This document shows positions 47,820 to 60,073 of a stretch of 64,000 nt of DNA, piece after piece (position 1 is the first letter of the stretch; each line of letters opens with the position of its first letter). Made by a program: the position numbers and the translations under genes. Below the pieces are notes generated by a model, which was not told where the DNA came from, ran no database searches, and worked only from the letters and a program-made list of their open reading frames with translations. This DNA is from Alitta virens (Eukaryota > Annelida > Polychaeta > Phyllodocida > Nereididae), in contig OW028582.1 in assembly GCA_932294295.1 (NCBI GenBank), positions 900,315-964,314 of the forward strand. The letters run 5' to 3'.

Positions 47820-48602
47820 ATAAAACCTAATAACTGTGTGATTCAGAGCCTTGAACTTCATGAGTGATGAGGTTGGGCTGGTGAACCCATGAGTCCCATA
47901 GGGACGAGTGGGTTCTCCAGCCCAACCTCATCACGAGTGAAGTTCAAGGCTCTGAACCACACAGTTATTAGGTTTTATCTATATCCCGCAATAATAATTT
48001 CTCTGTAATTATTTTATATGAGAACTATTTTTCCAGCAGTGAGTAAAGATATTTTGTTTTTCTATCTGTTCTGCCTCACTCTGGTTGGTTGCCATGGTGA
48101 TGACGTCACCATTTCAAAACAACAATGTCATGATTCAGCGAGGAGAGAGTCTTCAACATGAAGCATTTTTGGCCTTAAAATGGGGAGTTTATGGACATTT
48201 GAGTATATTTAAACCATATCTACTGAAATATTTTTGGATTTTATGCTCATTTAGGACCGAAAAGTGTATTCAAGACATGTTGTATGAACTGGGCCATTGT
48301 CACTGCTAAACTGACACTTCAGCAAATTAATTAAAATTGTACTCAGATTGAAGAATCAAAAAGTTAATGGGGTTTCTTATGTCAGTTGAGGCTACTTTTG
48401 TTTATTTTATAGATTTTGTGAAGAATATCCATTTGGAGTGAAGACTCTCATGACGTCACTGAGTTTATGTGTGCTGTCCTGTGATTGGCCAGGCTGTTCT
48501 CTTTATAAGGGATAATGTATGTTATGAGGTTCACAACAATGGACCTCATAGTGTGAACCTCATGGTTTTTCTATGAGGTTCACACTCTATTGCGGGATAT
48601 TA
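47820..48602. mobile_element. Candidate element: 159-bp palindrome plus TIR-bounded segment
   Basis: The left part is an imperfect palindrome, with arms 47,820-47,889 and 47,909-47,978 matching at 65 of 70 positions around a 19-base loop. Next comes ATATCCCGCAATA (47,981-47,993), whose exact reverse complement is at 48,588-48,600. The right end has a further hairpin, AGTGTGAACCTCAT (48,550-48,563) against 48,573-48,586. The interior carries GTTGCCATGGTGATGACGTCA near 48,089-48,108 (X-box-like plus CRE core), a second TGACGTCA near 48,451-48,458, and GATTGG near 48,483. A 74-codon ORF (48,085-48,309) has no motif. No equivalent exists at the C or E positions. Confidence 0.55.
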
Positions 48603-50238
48603 TATTAAAACGCTTGTTTTATCTTTTAGCACAGTTACTGAAGAATACTTTTTTTTTTAAAGATGTTTTTTTAAAGAAGGTCTCAAGCCATTTTGGTAAA
48701 ATTTGTAAAATTAGAAATTTTTACCTTAAAAAAAACCCTAGACCTATAGATCTATGCTAGTGGATATGTTTTGGTAGCAAAATGTGTGAAATTAAGTGTT
48801 TTATCGGGTTCCAGGGTGCTTTTTTGGAAAATAGGGTAAATTAGTATATAAGGGTCGAAATCAGCTCAGACAGATGCAAAAAATGTTCCCACCACTGCAA
48901 AAATTCTCAAAATTATCGGGTTACATGAGCAAATTTTAAAAAGTGCCCCGGCATTGCAGGCTGCTCTTATCTTATCCATTCTAGGCCAAAATGCAACACA
49001 GTTCCCACTATGCCAAAAATACAGGCAAATTCTCAGATAAAGGCATCGCCTGACACAAATAACATGGTGCAAACAATTTTCATGTTTTATAGCAAGACCT
49101 GGCACGTATTTGACTTCATCTAGGCATTGACATCAACCCAAGGGCAGAATAACTGAGAAAATAATCACCATGAGACAGAATAATCACCTTGAGGCAAACA
49201 GGCATGGATTGACCAATCCTCAAATCCCTCCTGATGCTCCCACAGCTATTATGTCTATAAATCATCCCTTCATTTCTCAAAAATGCCAGTCTCTATGAAA
49301 GCAATTGACTATGTAGTAACCGTAGGATATTTGTACAAGCTATGGTGCATACGTTCAATGCAATAAACAGTAAATCTAAATATACGGCTAATACAGTGCA
49401 TCTGAGATTCAACCGTCTTTGTGCTGGGATTTAATATAAGTCAACCTGATGCAGCCAGGCCAAAGAAGCTCAGTATTTCTCAGATTTCTTTGATTATACC
49501 ACCGAGTCAGGCTGGTTTAGGGAAAAAGAAGAAAAATCCTTGATCTGCAAACCCACTTCCCTCACGGCTGCAGGACTAGCACTTTATCTTTCGAAGTCAG
49601 TTCAGAGAACGAAGACCGAAATGCAGCAAGCCTTGGATGTAATCACTACAATAACGCTAAGTTTACAAAAAAAATAGAAGGTGGAATAGAATTAAAAGCG
49701 AGTTGATGCAGCTGAGAGTTGCATCACAATACAAGACTGTTCCATATATGGAATTATCTCACATTTCTGATAATAATTTGTATAAACTAATGTGGTCTAT
49801 ATCCACCAATGATGGCTTTAGTAAAAACACATGCCTATGAACAATGAAGAATAGGCTTCTTTAATCCAAACACTGGTGAACAGAAATCATTTCTGAAACA
49901 GGCACAACAGAAATGTATTTATCCATATTATATTTATTTATTCATAGTTCCCTAATTGTAAGACAAATGTCAGTGAAAATAAAACTATTGTAACAGCAAT
50001 TACTTTTCAAGAAATATCCACAATATATTTGTACTAATTATTCAAACTTTCACATAGCCTAGAAATACATTGTAAAAAAAACAATTCAACTTAAACTTAC
50101 ACAAACATCACTGATATCGGTGGAACTCAGTTTTATGGAATTTTGTAAGCATCAAAGATTTAGAAAATGTCTACCATGCAGTTTATCTGCAGCAACATTA
50201 GATGGAAGAGTCTATCACCCTGGGGAGAGAGACTTAAT

Positions 50239-50731
50239 TGATTTGAAATTCTTTTATTTTAGTCACATAGAGTTATTAACATTAAATTAGTTTATTAGTT
50301 TATTAGTTATGATGTGCTTGTCATGTTTTGGACTTTGAGAGTGAAATGTTTTTATTAGCGGCTTGTATTTTTTTCTATTGTGTATGTGGATTTTAAACAC
50401 GTATTATAAGTTAACTTGGTGGCTGGAACCTTGATTATTGAAATTTTATTGCTTTCTGTACTTACATTAATGTCTCTTTCATGTTATCTTTTAACTGAAT
50501 GACATATGTATCATTTATGATATTTTACATGTCAATAAAATCTATATATATTAAACACAAAAACAACAGGTATGACAATTGTAACTCCCCAGCCCACTCG
50601 GGTTTACAAGTGACCTAAACCGCATCATTTCATAAGGGGCGCTAATATGATAATTAAAAAAAAATAAAAATAAAAACATTGAATAAAATAAAATTTGAAC
50701 CAATGTATAAATGGATTATCAAATATTAAAT
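50239..50731 (+). mobile_element. Retroelement-derived insertion in unit D
   Basis: C and E read continuously through this site (GGCTTAATAG/CTCATTC). D has about 490 extra bases, with possible TTAAT/TTAAA flanks. A 3'-end-like TGTCAATAAAATCTATATAT near 50,530 resembles the tail of the fragments at 42,048 and 60,400. A second A-rich stretch follows at 50,657-50,693. Two elements may be joined. No coding motif. Confidence 0.6.
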
Positions 50732-53016
50732 GGTTTTCATTCAAACACAAACCCATCTTTCTAGGAGTCAGAGTGACTCTTTGGGGCTAGTCCTCTTCTC
50801 TTTGAGTCCACACTGTATGTGACTCCTCAGATCAACCCAGAAATTGTGTGAATCAATGGAACAAATTCACAATTCCCTTAGGAGCACCTCTGTTGTTTGT
50901 AAAAAGAGAAAGTCCTCCCTTGTCTGACATAAGATTGAATATAAACTACGTTTCTTGTTGACTGTATTGAGAGAAAATATCGCCTCTAGAAAGATGTCCT
51001 GGGCAGAATTAGCTTGCGTTGGAAATGGGGGGACATCAATTGGCATTGGAAGTTGTTTGTGTGTCTGTATAACTGTCTGTCTTTCTGACAAGCTGTCTGT
51101 CTGTTTGTCTGCTTGCATCTCTCACTCTGCTGTTGGTTTTAAAGTACATAGGCTAAACTAGCTTTTTTGAAACTGAAATTCTCATGACAAAAGAGAACAA
51201 CATGTATCCATGCATGCTTTTACAATGACTTTATAAGATGAACCAAATTACAAAAGAAAATGAAAGTTAATATTTCTTGACCATTCATTGAAAGCATATA
51301 AACATTTTTGAAACTTCCATTGTATTACTTCTTCTGCAGAGCCACTGTCTAGCTACGATGCTGCACAACCCTCTTTTAGTTTCAGCCTCTGGATTCTCAT
51401 TTGAAGCGAATTATGCAAGCCAAGCCAATATAGATAAAAGGGCAATGCGGGTTTTTATGCTTCCTATGGCCGACATATTGCATTTTATGTTCACTTAAAT
51501 CATCAAAATTGGACCTGAGGGTCTTTCCTCATTAATATGGGATTTTGTTGTATCACACAAAGAAGTATGGCATAACTATGATGTGTTTCTGTTAAAATCA
51601 GAAAGAAATTATGCCAGATAAAGAGTATGATAATTGGTTTCTAACTGTTGCCAAAATGAGGTTTGATACAAAGAGGGTCATTTTGTACAATTAATAACTG
51701 TTACCCTAATTAGGTCTCAAGAATAAGTAAATCAATATTGAGACCTCGCTAGCAAATCAAATGAATCCCTAACATAAAGAAAGCACCTAATATGTGAAAA
51801 AATATGTCATTCCCGTTTTAGGAAATTATCATTAAACCATTGAAAGTTAACCTGTGAATATTTTAGCATATTGCAAATTAATCAATATATGTGTAGTCTT
51901 TGTCATAAAATTATCTAAACCTTTAACTCATAGTATGGTGAAACAGCAATTGAATAAACGACAGAATAGGCAAGACAAAAAGCAAGAGAATGAGCAAGAG
52001 AATAAACAGGACATAAACATGTGCCCATGGTGAAGTCAGAGAAGTGACCAGTGCCCCTGGACAACACACTGACCACTAGTGATCGTCATTGACCACTGCT
52101 GCCATGTACGGGAAATGGCTTTTCCTATTTCCCTGCTAGTTCTATATCACCCAGTGCTTCATGCATATCTCATACTCCCCATGGTGAGTCAGATGGAGTC
52201 TGCTACTCACCAAAATAATGCCTTTGAACAAATACTTTTATTGCTTGACTGGATGTGCCTCTTTCTCATCTATTTCTTTAAGTGAGGTTTATCCACTAGG
52301 AATTCTAAGTACTATGTCTGACACTAATAACAATGTATCTACCAGAGCAGCTTGACTGCTAACAATAGATTTTTTTTTTTTTACCACTTTTTAAAGCAGG
52401 TGTCATAATATTAACTTTGATCTGATATGATGGCCATTTTATTCTTGCCAATTACCGCACATTTCATTGACTTGGAAACTAAACTATGTATGACATCATG
52501 TGAAGACAGGTCTCCCATTGTCTGTATATGACTGAAATAATCGATGGGAGTCCTGGATTCAAACCAAAGTTGTTGAAGCAAAACATATTTTTGAAAATTA
52601 CTTATAATAGGCCTTCAAATTATTGCTGTGAGTCTTGAACCCATGTTCATTATCAAGCACACATAATGTGATACTTGCTTTAAAATGTGTTACAAATCCA
52701 TTCCCACTAATTATGGGTGCTATTAACATTGGACTTTATATGACATATACAATGTAGTAACTTGCATTTTCATATATTCACACAGAACCAGTCCTTGCTG
52801 TAGCAAATGCAAGCCCCAAACCCCAGAGATTTTTTCTGATGGGAGTTTTTCTTTATTGTTGCTTATCGGAGTTGTGTATAACAATGTCTTTGGTCCCAAT
52901 ACAGCAAAACCTTTCTATGTTAAGACAGCCCTTGGTGCAAACTTTACTACAATATAGCCTACATTAAACTATATGAAATTATTAAAACACTGTTACATGT
53001 GAAAGAATTAAAAGTT

Positions 53017-54676
53017 ATAATTTTTAATATTTGATTGTAAACTACTTAAATTAGCAGCTACATATATAACTCCATCACTTACTCATTTATTTAATATATC
53101 ATTACAGTATGCTATTGTACCAAAGGAATGGAAATATTCTAGGGTTACACCTATTTATAAAGGTTCAGGAGATGTTAAAAATTGTTCTAATTATAGACCT
53201 ATTTCGGTTATAGGACATTTAGCCAAAATGTTTGAAAAAGAAATTCAGTACCAATTGTTAACGTATCTTGTGTCACATGACTTTATTTCGCTTGACCAGT
53301 ATGCTTATAAGAAATTTCACTCCACTTCTAATTGTCTACATACAACTATTGATGAATGGTTACAGAATATTGATGATAATCTAAAAACTGGAGTTACATT
53401 CCTTGACATATCCAAATGTTTTGATACTATTAATCATAAGCTTCTTATAGCTAAATTAGAAAAATATGGAATAAGAAACAATGAGTCTAAATGGTTTAAG
53501 TCGTATCTCACTGATAGATGCCAAAGTGTTTATTATAATAATGAAATGTCTGATGTATTAAATATTAATATTGGGGTTCCCCAAGGTTCTAACCTTGGTC
53601 CCTTATTATTTACTATTTTTGTAAATGACCTGCCTAACTTCATTGGTGATGGCCGATTGTCTATGTATGCCGACGACACTATAATTTATTGTAAAGGTAA
53701 ACAGGTCTCGGATATAAATAATGATTTAAATGATTGTGTAAATAAGGCTGCAACATGGTTTACTTCAAATTGTTTAGCCCTCAATGTAAATAAGACAGTA
53801 TCCATGTTAGTAGATGCTCAGGTTAATTGTGATGAGCAAAATATATTATGTGTTAAGCTTAATGATCAAATTGTTGAAAATCTTACAGTTACAAAATATT
53901 TGGGTGTTCATGTTGATAGAAACTTAAAATTTGATAAACACATTCTAGAAATAGTTAAAAAGATATCTGGTAAACTTGCTTGGTTAGGTCGATTAAGACA
54001 CATTGTACCTAGAAACCTACTTGAACTTACTTATAAAATGTATGTACTACCATTATTTGATTATGCCTGCACCGTATGGGGTTGCACAGATGTAAATGTA
54101 AATATTATTCAGAGGTTACAAAACAGAGCCGCAAGACTAATTACTGGCTGTTTTGATATCATCAATATTAGAGGTATTACCTTAGTTAAATCATTGAAAT
54201 GGCAAAATATACAAGAACGAATTAATTATTTCTTAAGTATACACATGTATAATTGTATTCATGGGAATGCTCCATTGCATTTAGTAAACTCAATTGTAAT
54301 GGCTTGTGATGTTCATGAGGTTAATACTAGACTAGCAAATTCATCAAATGTTGTTATACCAGAGTGTCATACCCAGTACTTTAAAAGATCATTTTTATAT
54401 AGGGCATCAGTTATATGGAATAGCTTACCAGAAGAATTGAAAGATTGTAATAATGTAAATTTATTCAAATGTAAAGCAAAGATATACTTTAGCTAGTACC
54501 CAGTTGAGCTCATCAGTAATATTTTTAACGTTCTTATGTACATACCTGTATATATATAATTTATTTGTGTTTTTTACGCTTTTTTTTATTATATGGGCCA
54601 CCTGAAAAACGGTCCCACCGAGTGTGTGTACCCATGTAAAACATATTACAAATAAAAAAAATAAAAAAAAATAATT
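53017..54676 (+). mobile_element. 5'-truncated LINE (CR1/Jockey-type), 6-bp TSD ATAATT
   Basis: The same sites in C (near 43,865) and E (near 63,322) run AAAGTTA(T/A)AATTGGCTT without the element. Here ATAATT is present on both sides (53,017-53,022 and 54,671-54,676), with about 1,648 bases between. The 3' end is A-rich (ACAAATAAAAAAAATAAA). The 5' end starts inside the reverse transcriptase, so the endonuclease and any ORF1 are missing. Insertion followed the triplication. Confidence 0.95.
53024..54496 (+). CDS. LINE reverse transcriptase, N-terminally truncated but open for 490 codons
   Basis: Reads in one frame from the truncation point to TAG at 54,494. From the first ATG (53,228) there are 422 codons, but homology starts before it: WKYSRVTPIYKGSGD and NYRPIS, the fingers motifs, precede the ATG. 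From that Met, motif A is FLDISKCFD (58-66), motif B is GVPQGSNLGP (116-125) and motif C is YADD (147-150, catalytic D149 and D150). The thumb/C-terminal region (YLGVHVD near 225, VLPLFDYACTVWG) is typical of CR1/Jockey-like LINEs. The product would make cDNA by target-primed reverse transcription. Without the endonuclease domain and 5' promoter this copy should be inactive. Assignment to a single clade is uncertain. Confidence 0.92.
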   Translation, partial: LIFDCKLLKLAATYITPSLTHLFNISLQYAIVPKEWKYSRVTPIYKGSGDVKNCSNYRPISVIGHLAKMFEKEIQYQLLTYLVSHDFISLDQYAYKKFHSTSNCLHTTIDEWLQNIDDNLKTGVTFLDISKCFDTINHKLLIAKLEKYGIRNNESKWFKSYLTDRCQSVYYNNEMSDVLNINIGVPQGSNLGPLLFTIFVNDLPNFIGDGRLSMYADDTIIYCKGKQVSDINNDLNDCVNKAATWFTSNCLALNVNKTVSMLVDAQVNCDEQNILCVKLNDQIVENLTVTKYLGVHVDRNLKFDKHILEIVKKISGKLAWLGRLRHIVPRNLLELTYKMYVLPLFDYACTVWGCTDVNVNIIQRLQNRAARLITGCFDIINIRGITLVKSLKWQNIQERINYFLSIHMYNCIHGNAPLHLVNSIVMACDVHEVNTRLANSSNVVIPECHTQYFKRSFLYRASVIWNSLPEELKDCNNVNLFKCKAKIYFS

Positions 54677-56274
54677 GGCTTACGTAAAAGTAACTTTTCA
54701 AAGTCTCATCCCAACTAGGTAGAATAATCTTGATTTAATGACTCGTAAAAACACATAATTTTGATAAAATTAGACTCACGGAGCTTTCATGAATTATACA
54801 TGTAATCTACGTGTAATTTTACTGTCAGGTATCAAAGTACCAACTTTTCGAAACGGTACGTCTGGAGCCAGACATTTTGATGGAGTGTATTTCGGTAAGA
54901 AAGTTCGAGGAAAAACAATAAGTGATACATTATAGGCAATCTAATAGCCATGAACTAAAATAACGCTGATAAACAAATTAGGTCATGACATCACTGTTAC
55001 ATGAAATTGAATTGTCATACATTTACAAACAAATTAGGCAGACTAGCTCAAGATTCAACCTTTCTCAACTCATTATGGAGTGTGTAGTCTTTCAACCATA
55101 TTTCAAACTCACGATATAATATTCTCTGATCAGCTGGTGTGAACTAATCAGAATGCTTCATTGTTATCCAACATGGGTGTATGTTGTTTGGCAGCAGAGC
55201 ATATTGGATGTTGCTAGGTATGTTGAGCGACATATTTGGTCGAGGAAAATTAGGACCAAAGAAAACATATTCTCAAATTTATAAGACATCAATAAAGGTT
55301 CACTGGACAATATTAACTGAACTCCCTATGATAAACTCAATTCCTTTGCCCTTTCTAGGAGCTACATAAATCTGCCAACAAAGGGTAAATCATGTGACTT
55401 ACTTCACACCTAGTTTAGGGTTTATTTTCTGTGATGTATTTTCAGGCGGAAGAATCCAGGCGTAAGCTGGCTAAGCTGTCTTACGCATCACTGCGCCAGG
55501 AACTGCTTCCATCTGTTATTTTACTTCTAAAGGGGTAGGAGTTTTGTTAATGGTATTCGTGCTGGGAGGCAAAAAGAATCTTGGCTAATCACTTTTCTAT
55601 TGCCAAATAATTCTGCAGGTTTTCTTAGGCAAATAGACATTGATGTTGACAATAATTCCCAACTGCAGCGCGGTATATAAGTAACTGAAGCCACTGAAAA
55701 CAAATAAAATTAAAAATTTTGACTCATTTGTGTTCAAGGTCCATGAAATAATAAAGCAAATCAGTATCATGAAATTAGTCTGAAGTAACCAATCAGGTGC
55801 CCTTAAATCATGATATATTTTAAAAGGCTGTCACTCTCTGAAAGCTATTTTTAGGAGGGAGGGATGTGGGGGGGTTTCTAATGCTTGGCACCATACATAT
55901 TCTAGCATAGATCAACTCACAGCGGTGGAAATAGTGTTAGCATACCCATTGAATGAGCAAACTTTTGGTAAAATTTAATTCGCAAGAGCACTTTATAAGG
56001 TTACTGGAAACTTAAAATTAGACTGCTCTTGATTGCCTCGGTATAGTTACCAAATTTAGAAGAATACGATATGTGTGCAAAAGTTAATTTTCTACACTGT
56101 ATATCCATACTATTTTAAATTCAACTTTGCATACTACTGCTACATCACAAGAAACCACTGATTACCATTGCATAATTATGCTGATTAGTCCAAATGTTAC
56201 TCTCCTGAAACATCTGGCTCTCTATACCTAGCTTTCCCCCTCCCTATATCTAGCTCTGTCTCAATGTCTGAAAG

Positions 56275-56578
56275 TCTCAATGTCTCAATGTCAATACTAC
56301 TGGGTGTGAAGCTTAGTCAACTTATATAACCGTAGCAGGCAGACGTAATGATGAGATAAGGCTGCTTTGAGTTCACACTATGTTACACATTTACCCCATG
56401 GGTAGGGTCTTTTACATGCCTCAGCATAGACACTGAGTACAAGGCACCTCCAATTACATGTCTCATGCAATGGACATCCAACTGGGATGTAGATCATGAC
56501 GAGTGCCTGGGCTGGGATTGAAACTGGGAACCTGAGCTGGCCTATATGGAATTGGTGGATGCCTTAACCATTAGGAAA
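56275..56578 (-). repeat. tRNA-derived SINE, minus strand (unit D)
   Basis: Near full-length in reverse: CTCAATGTCAATACTACTGG, ATTTACCCCATGGGTAGGG, CAGCATAGACACTGAGTAC, then GCCTTAACCATTAGGAAATC at the tRNA-like end. Box B is degraded (GATTGAAAC near 56,516). Partner of the shortened copy at 45,328 in unit C. Confidence 0.82.
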
Positions 56579-57879
56579 TCCAATTATACTAGCCGTGATT
56601 TCTTGTACTAACCAGTGGATATAATGTTGGAATAGGTAAAGCCATACATATATGTATGTCTGTTAGAGCTTGTTTTTTAACTGTTTTGTTGCAGACATAA
56701 AGGGCTAAATGGGTCATCATGCGATCTAGCAGATCCTGTATTCTCATAGCAATTAGCTCGCCAGAAAAGATGACCAACAGAAAACAAAGGATGACTTGTT
56801 TTCATTTTGCTATCGCCAATCAAACTTATGTTTCAAAGGATGTAGGACAATCTTCTATTTATAGAACTTGGAATATCATTTGAGATGCTATGATAGTATC
56901 TTATGAGCAATATTATGTTAAATACTGAGAGCCTTGAGCTGAATACACAGTAGTATACTAATGAGGACTAGACTTGGGCTATATGGGCAGCAAAAAAGGG
57001 GCGTACAGGCTTATTACATGTATGTAAGCCAATCAAAAAATACAAATGTGATGATGTGGAATACATCTAGAAATACAAGTATAAGACTCACTTGTAGATG
57101 GATAGTATCGTAATTAGTTTGATACTCATGCCAAAATGGTTGTTATTTTGTGCAATTACTATAATCACTACCCAAAAAAGGAAAGACGGGGTGTGTACCA
57201 GGGATAAATAACGCTGTTTTGCTAGTTTTATTTTTTTTAATATCAATTGCTTTTCGTTAAATTGTTTAGCATTTTATTACTGAACATAATGACAGACCAT
57301 CTAAATAGTGTGTTCTCACTTTGCTACGATTGTTAATAAGCTAAATTATCTTCAGTGGAATGAGACAATGTACTTACAGTACAAGCATTATTTGAAGGTC
57401 ATCAGGCTGCCCTGGCCATTTGACCTCCATGAAGAATGCCTTTGAACCACTAAATACATTGTTCACTGGTTGATCCTTAAAAGCAGAACAATGTTTGGTG
57501 AAATGCGATGATTCCAGGCGACCTGTTTGCAATGGAAAACCACTGGTTGTTGGAAGATAGATCACTAAATAAGCAGGCCAGCCTGACCTTTTTACAATGC
57601 TTTCTCAAAACAAAGGAGGACAGTGCAGCAAAGCATGATATACTTGGATATTATTGAGATAAATGCAAAACTAAGGTGGAATCCATGTACATTGTTCCCT
57701 GTCAATAGAAGCATTTGTACTACACAGCAAAACCAAGCACAATTAGGTGTCACTGCTTCATATTAGCACACTTTATTCCCTATTGACTACTTATAAGATA
57801 ACTATACATGTACCAAGTGTCCATATGTATATGTCATTAGAAAACAATTATCTTCGATGACACAACCACAAACTCTTAA

Positions 57880-58145
57880 TATGCCATATTTCCTGCTATG
57901 CCATAAACTACAGCATATTATAAGTCAAAATCTTTTATAAGTCCTCTTCTATGACAAAAATACACATGTGCTGCATCAAGAATACAGACTTCGCTTTGCC
58001 AAAACAGTAATTTCTATGTACCAAAAATACAGTACTTTCCATGCCAAAAATAGAGTATACATTTTCTTCTATGCCATAAACTACAGCTATTCAAGGTCAA
58101 ACTTCCTATTCTCTTTTATGCCAAGATATACACTCTACCCTGACA
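57880..58145. repeat. TATGCCAAAAATACAGT degenerate repeat, expanded in unit E
   Basis: Eight or so loosely conserved units. Same family as 39,700-39,930. Confidence 0.7.
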
Positions 58146-58159
58146 AAAGATAAACCCTT

Positions 58160-58332
58160 TTCGTGCAACAGCCATGTTGGCATGTTTGCCTCATTTTGAT
58201 TATGTTATATATTAAGACATAATTACTTCTCCATTGTTCTTGCACCCAGTGACCTCACCATGGCCATTGTCTACTGCATTTTGTACAAAATTGACAATAA
58301 AGATTATCTTATCTTATCTTATCTTATCTTAA
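58160..58332 (+). mobile_element. LINE-like 3' fragment with (TTATC)n tail
   Basis: Ends GACAATAAAGATTATC followed by about five TTATC units (to 58,332), a common 3' end of CR1/L2-type LINEs. The body is absent from units C and D at this position. The 5' boundary is uncertain. The tail type matches the minus-strand insert at 28,435 but the bodies differ. Confidence 0.6.
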
Positions 58333-58538
58333 GATAGGTCAATGAGGCAAAAATGCAAACATAGCTGCCACATGAAAAGAGTGTATACAGTCCTTTCTAG
58401 GCCAAAATGTAATACAGTTTCCACTATGCCAGAAATACAGGCAAATTCTAAGATAAAGTCTTCGCTTGACACAAATAACATGGTGCAAAGAATTTTCATG
58501 CCTTATAACAAGACCTAGCATATCTTTGACTTCATCTA

Positions 58539-59107
58539 ATCTAAAATTCTCTCTTAACATAAACAAGACTAAGGCCATGGTCTTCCATACTCATCAGAGA
58601 ATAGTACAACCTCCTGTTATAAGAATTGAAAATACTAATGTTGAGTACCTCAGTGAATTAAATTTTTTAGGAATTATTATAGACCAGCATCTCTCTTGGA
58701 AGTCACATATCAACCACATTCGAAAGAAATTATCTAAACTCACAGCAGTATTAAATAAATTAAGACACATGCTACCAAAATATACATTAATTACCCTTTA
58801 CAATACCATGTTTTTACCTTACGTGAATTATGGGCTTCTTTTGTGGGGATCTTGCAGTGAATCGATAATTATATTACAGAAAAGGGTAGTAAGAACAATT
58901 AGCATATCAAAATACAATGCCCATACCAATCCTATATCTAAACATTTAAGGCTTCTTAAATTACCGGAGCTGTGTACACTGAGTGACTTGAAGTTTTGTC
59001 ACAAGTTAGAAAATAATATGTTACCGATCGATTTCTACAACAATATTTTTATTAAAATTTCTGAGACCCATAATTATCTAACTCGAGGAACAAATAACTA
59101 TCAATAA
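58539..59107 (+). pseudogene. Reverse transcriptase C-terminal fragment
   Basis: Open frame of about 189 codons of LINE origin. The ORF's first 24 codons (from 58,466) are host-unit DNA. It lacks motifs A-C (no YADD). It keeps the region after them: SLNINKTKAMVF, then FLGIIIDQHLSWKSHI, LRHMLPKYTL, and FLPYVNYGLLLWG, which correspond to the thumb and C-terminal part in CR1/Jockey-like enzymes. The sequence differs greatly from the LINE at 53,024, so it is a separate family. It cannot encode a functional enzyme. Confidence 0.88.
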
Positions 59108-59546
59108 CCTGTATTCAAACATTCCTTCATTAAAAAGTCAATTAGATATAGAATTCCACACACTTTCAATACTACACTAAACTTTTAAAAAGACAAAATT
59201 CTCACCAACAGTTTCAGACAATTTTCCAAAATTACTAAAAACCATTTCCTGGAGTCATACAGCGATATATGTATCATAAGAAATTGCTTTATCTGCCAAA
59301 CATAATTTGTCCTTAATATATTTTATAGTTATTTGAGCACCAGTACATAATCACCCTCATCCCATTTCCTCCATTTCATATCACTCATCTCATCTTCCAT
59401 TTCATTGGTGGCCCCTCATAGGCGCTAGCTCTGCTGGCTTGAGGGGTCTCCATCATAATCGCATCTTCTCATTTCATTTATATATTCTAAAATGTACTAT
59501 TTATACATTATGAAAATGAATTGATCTAAATCTAAAAATCTAAATT
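58539..59546 (+). mobile_element. 5'-truncated LINE of a second type, ATCTAAA-type tail
   Basis: C and D read CTTCATCTAGGCATTGAC or its equivalent through this site (near 49,124 in D). E has about 1.0 kb inserted. The 3' end is a short ATCTAAA-like microsatellite tail (59,523-59,546). The 3' UTR has a hairpin with stem CCCCTCA (59,412-59,418) and TGAGGGG (59,440-59,446). No clean target-site duplication. Confidence 0.85.
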
Positions 59547-60073
59547 TAGGCATTGACATCAACCCAAGGGCAAAGAATAACTGAGAAAAAAATCAGCATG
59601 AGACAGAATAATCACCTTGAGGCAAAGAGGCATGAATTGCCAAACCCTCAAATCCCTCCTGATGCCCTCACTGCTATTATGCTATAAATCATCCATCCAT
59701 TTCTCAAAAAATGCAAGTCTCTATAGAAGTAATTGACTATGTAGTAACCGTAGGGTATTTGTACAATATACGGTGTATACGCTCAATGCAATAAAGAGTA
59801 AATATGGATATACAGCTAATACAGTGCATCTGAGATTCAACCGTCTTTGTGCTGGGATTTAATATAAGTCAACCTGATGCAGCCCAGCTCAGTATTTCTC
59901 AGACTGCTTTGATTAAAACCACCGAGTCTGGCAGGTTTAGGAGAAAACGAAAAAGATCCTTGATCTGTAAACACACTTCCCTCACACGACTGCCGGAATA
60001 GCGCTTTATCTTTCAAAGTCAATTCAGAGAAAACGAAGACCGAATCTAGGAAGCCTTGGATGGAACCACTGAC

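Larger units (their letters stand above)
47220..57240. repeat. Triplicated segment, unit D
   Basis: Middle copy. It is lengthened by insertions absent from C and E: the palindromic element at 47,820-48,602, a roughly 490-bp insert at 50,239-50,731 and a 1.65-kb LINE at 53,023-54,670. The junctions with C and E share the block ending in TGCTGTTTTGCTAG (near 47,213 and 57,225). The rest is AT-rich noncoding DNA with no recognised gene. Confidence 0.92.

Noticed and set aside
48085..48309. 74-codon ORF inside the palindromic element as its transposase
   Set aside because: Too short, with no DDE, YR or zinc-finger motif.
53024..54496. Retroviral or LTR-type polymerase
   Set aside because: The motif set (NYRPIS, GVPQGSNLGP, YADD, KYLGVHVD) is non-LTR LINE type. 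No protease, RNase H/integrase or LTRs are present, and the element has a target duplication with an A-rich tail.
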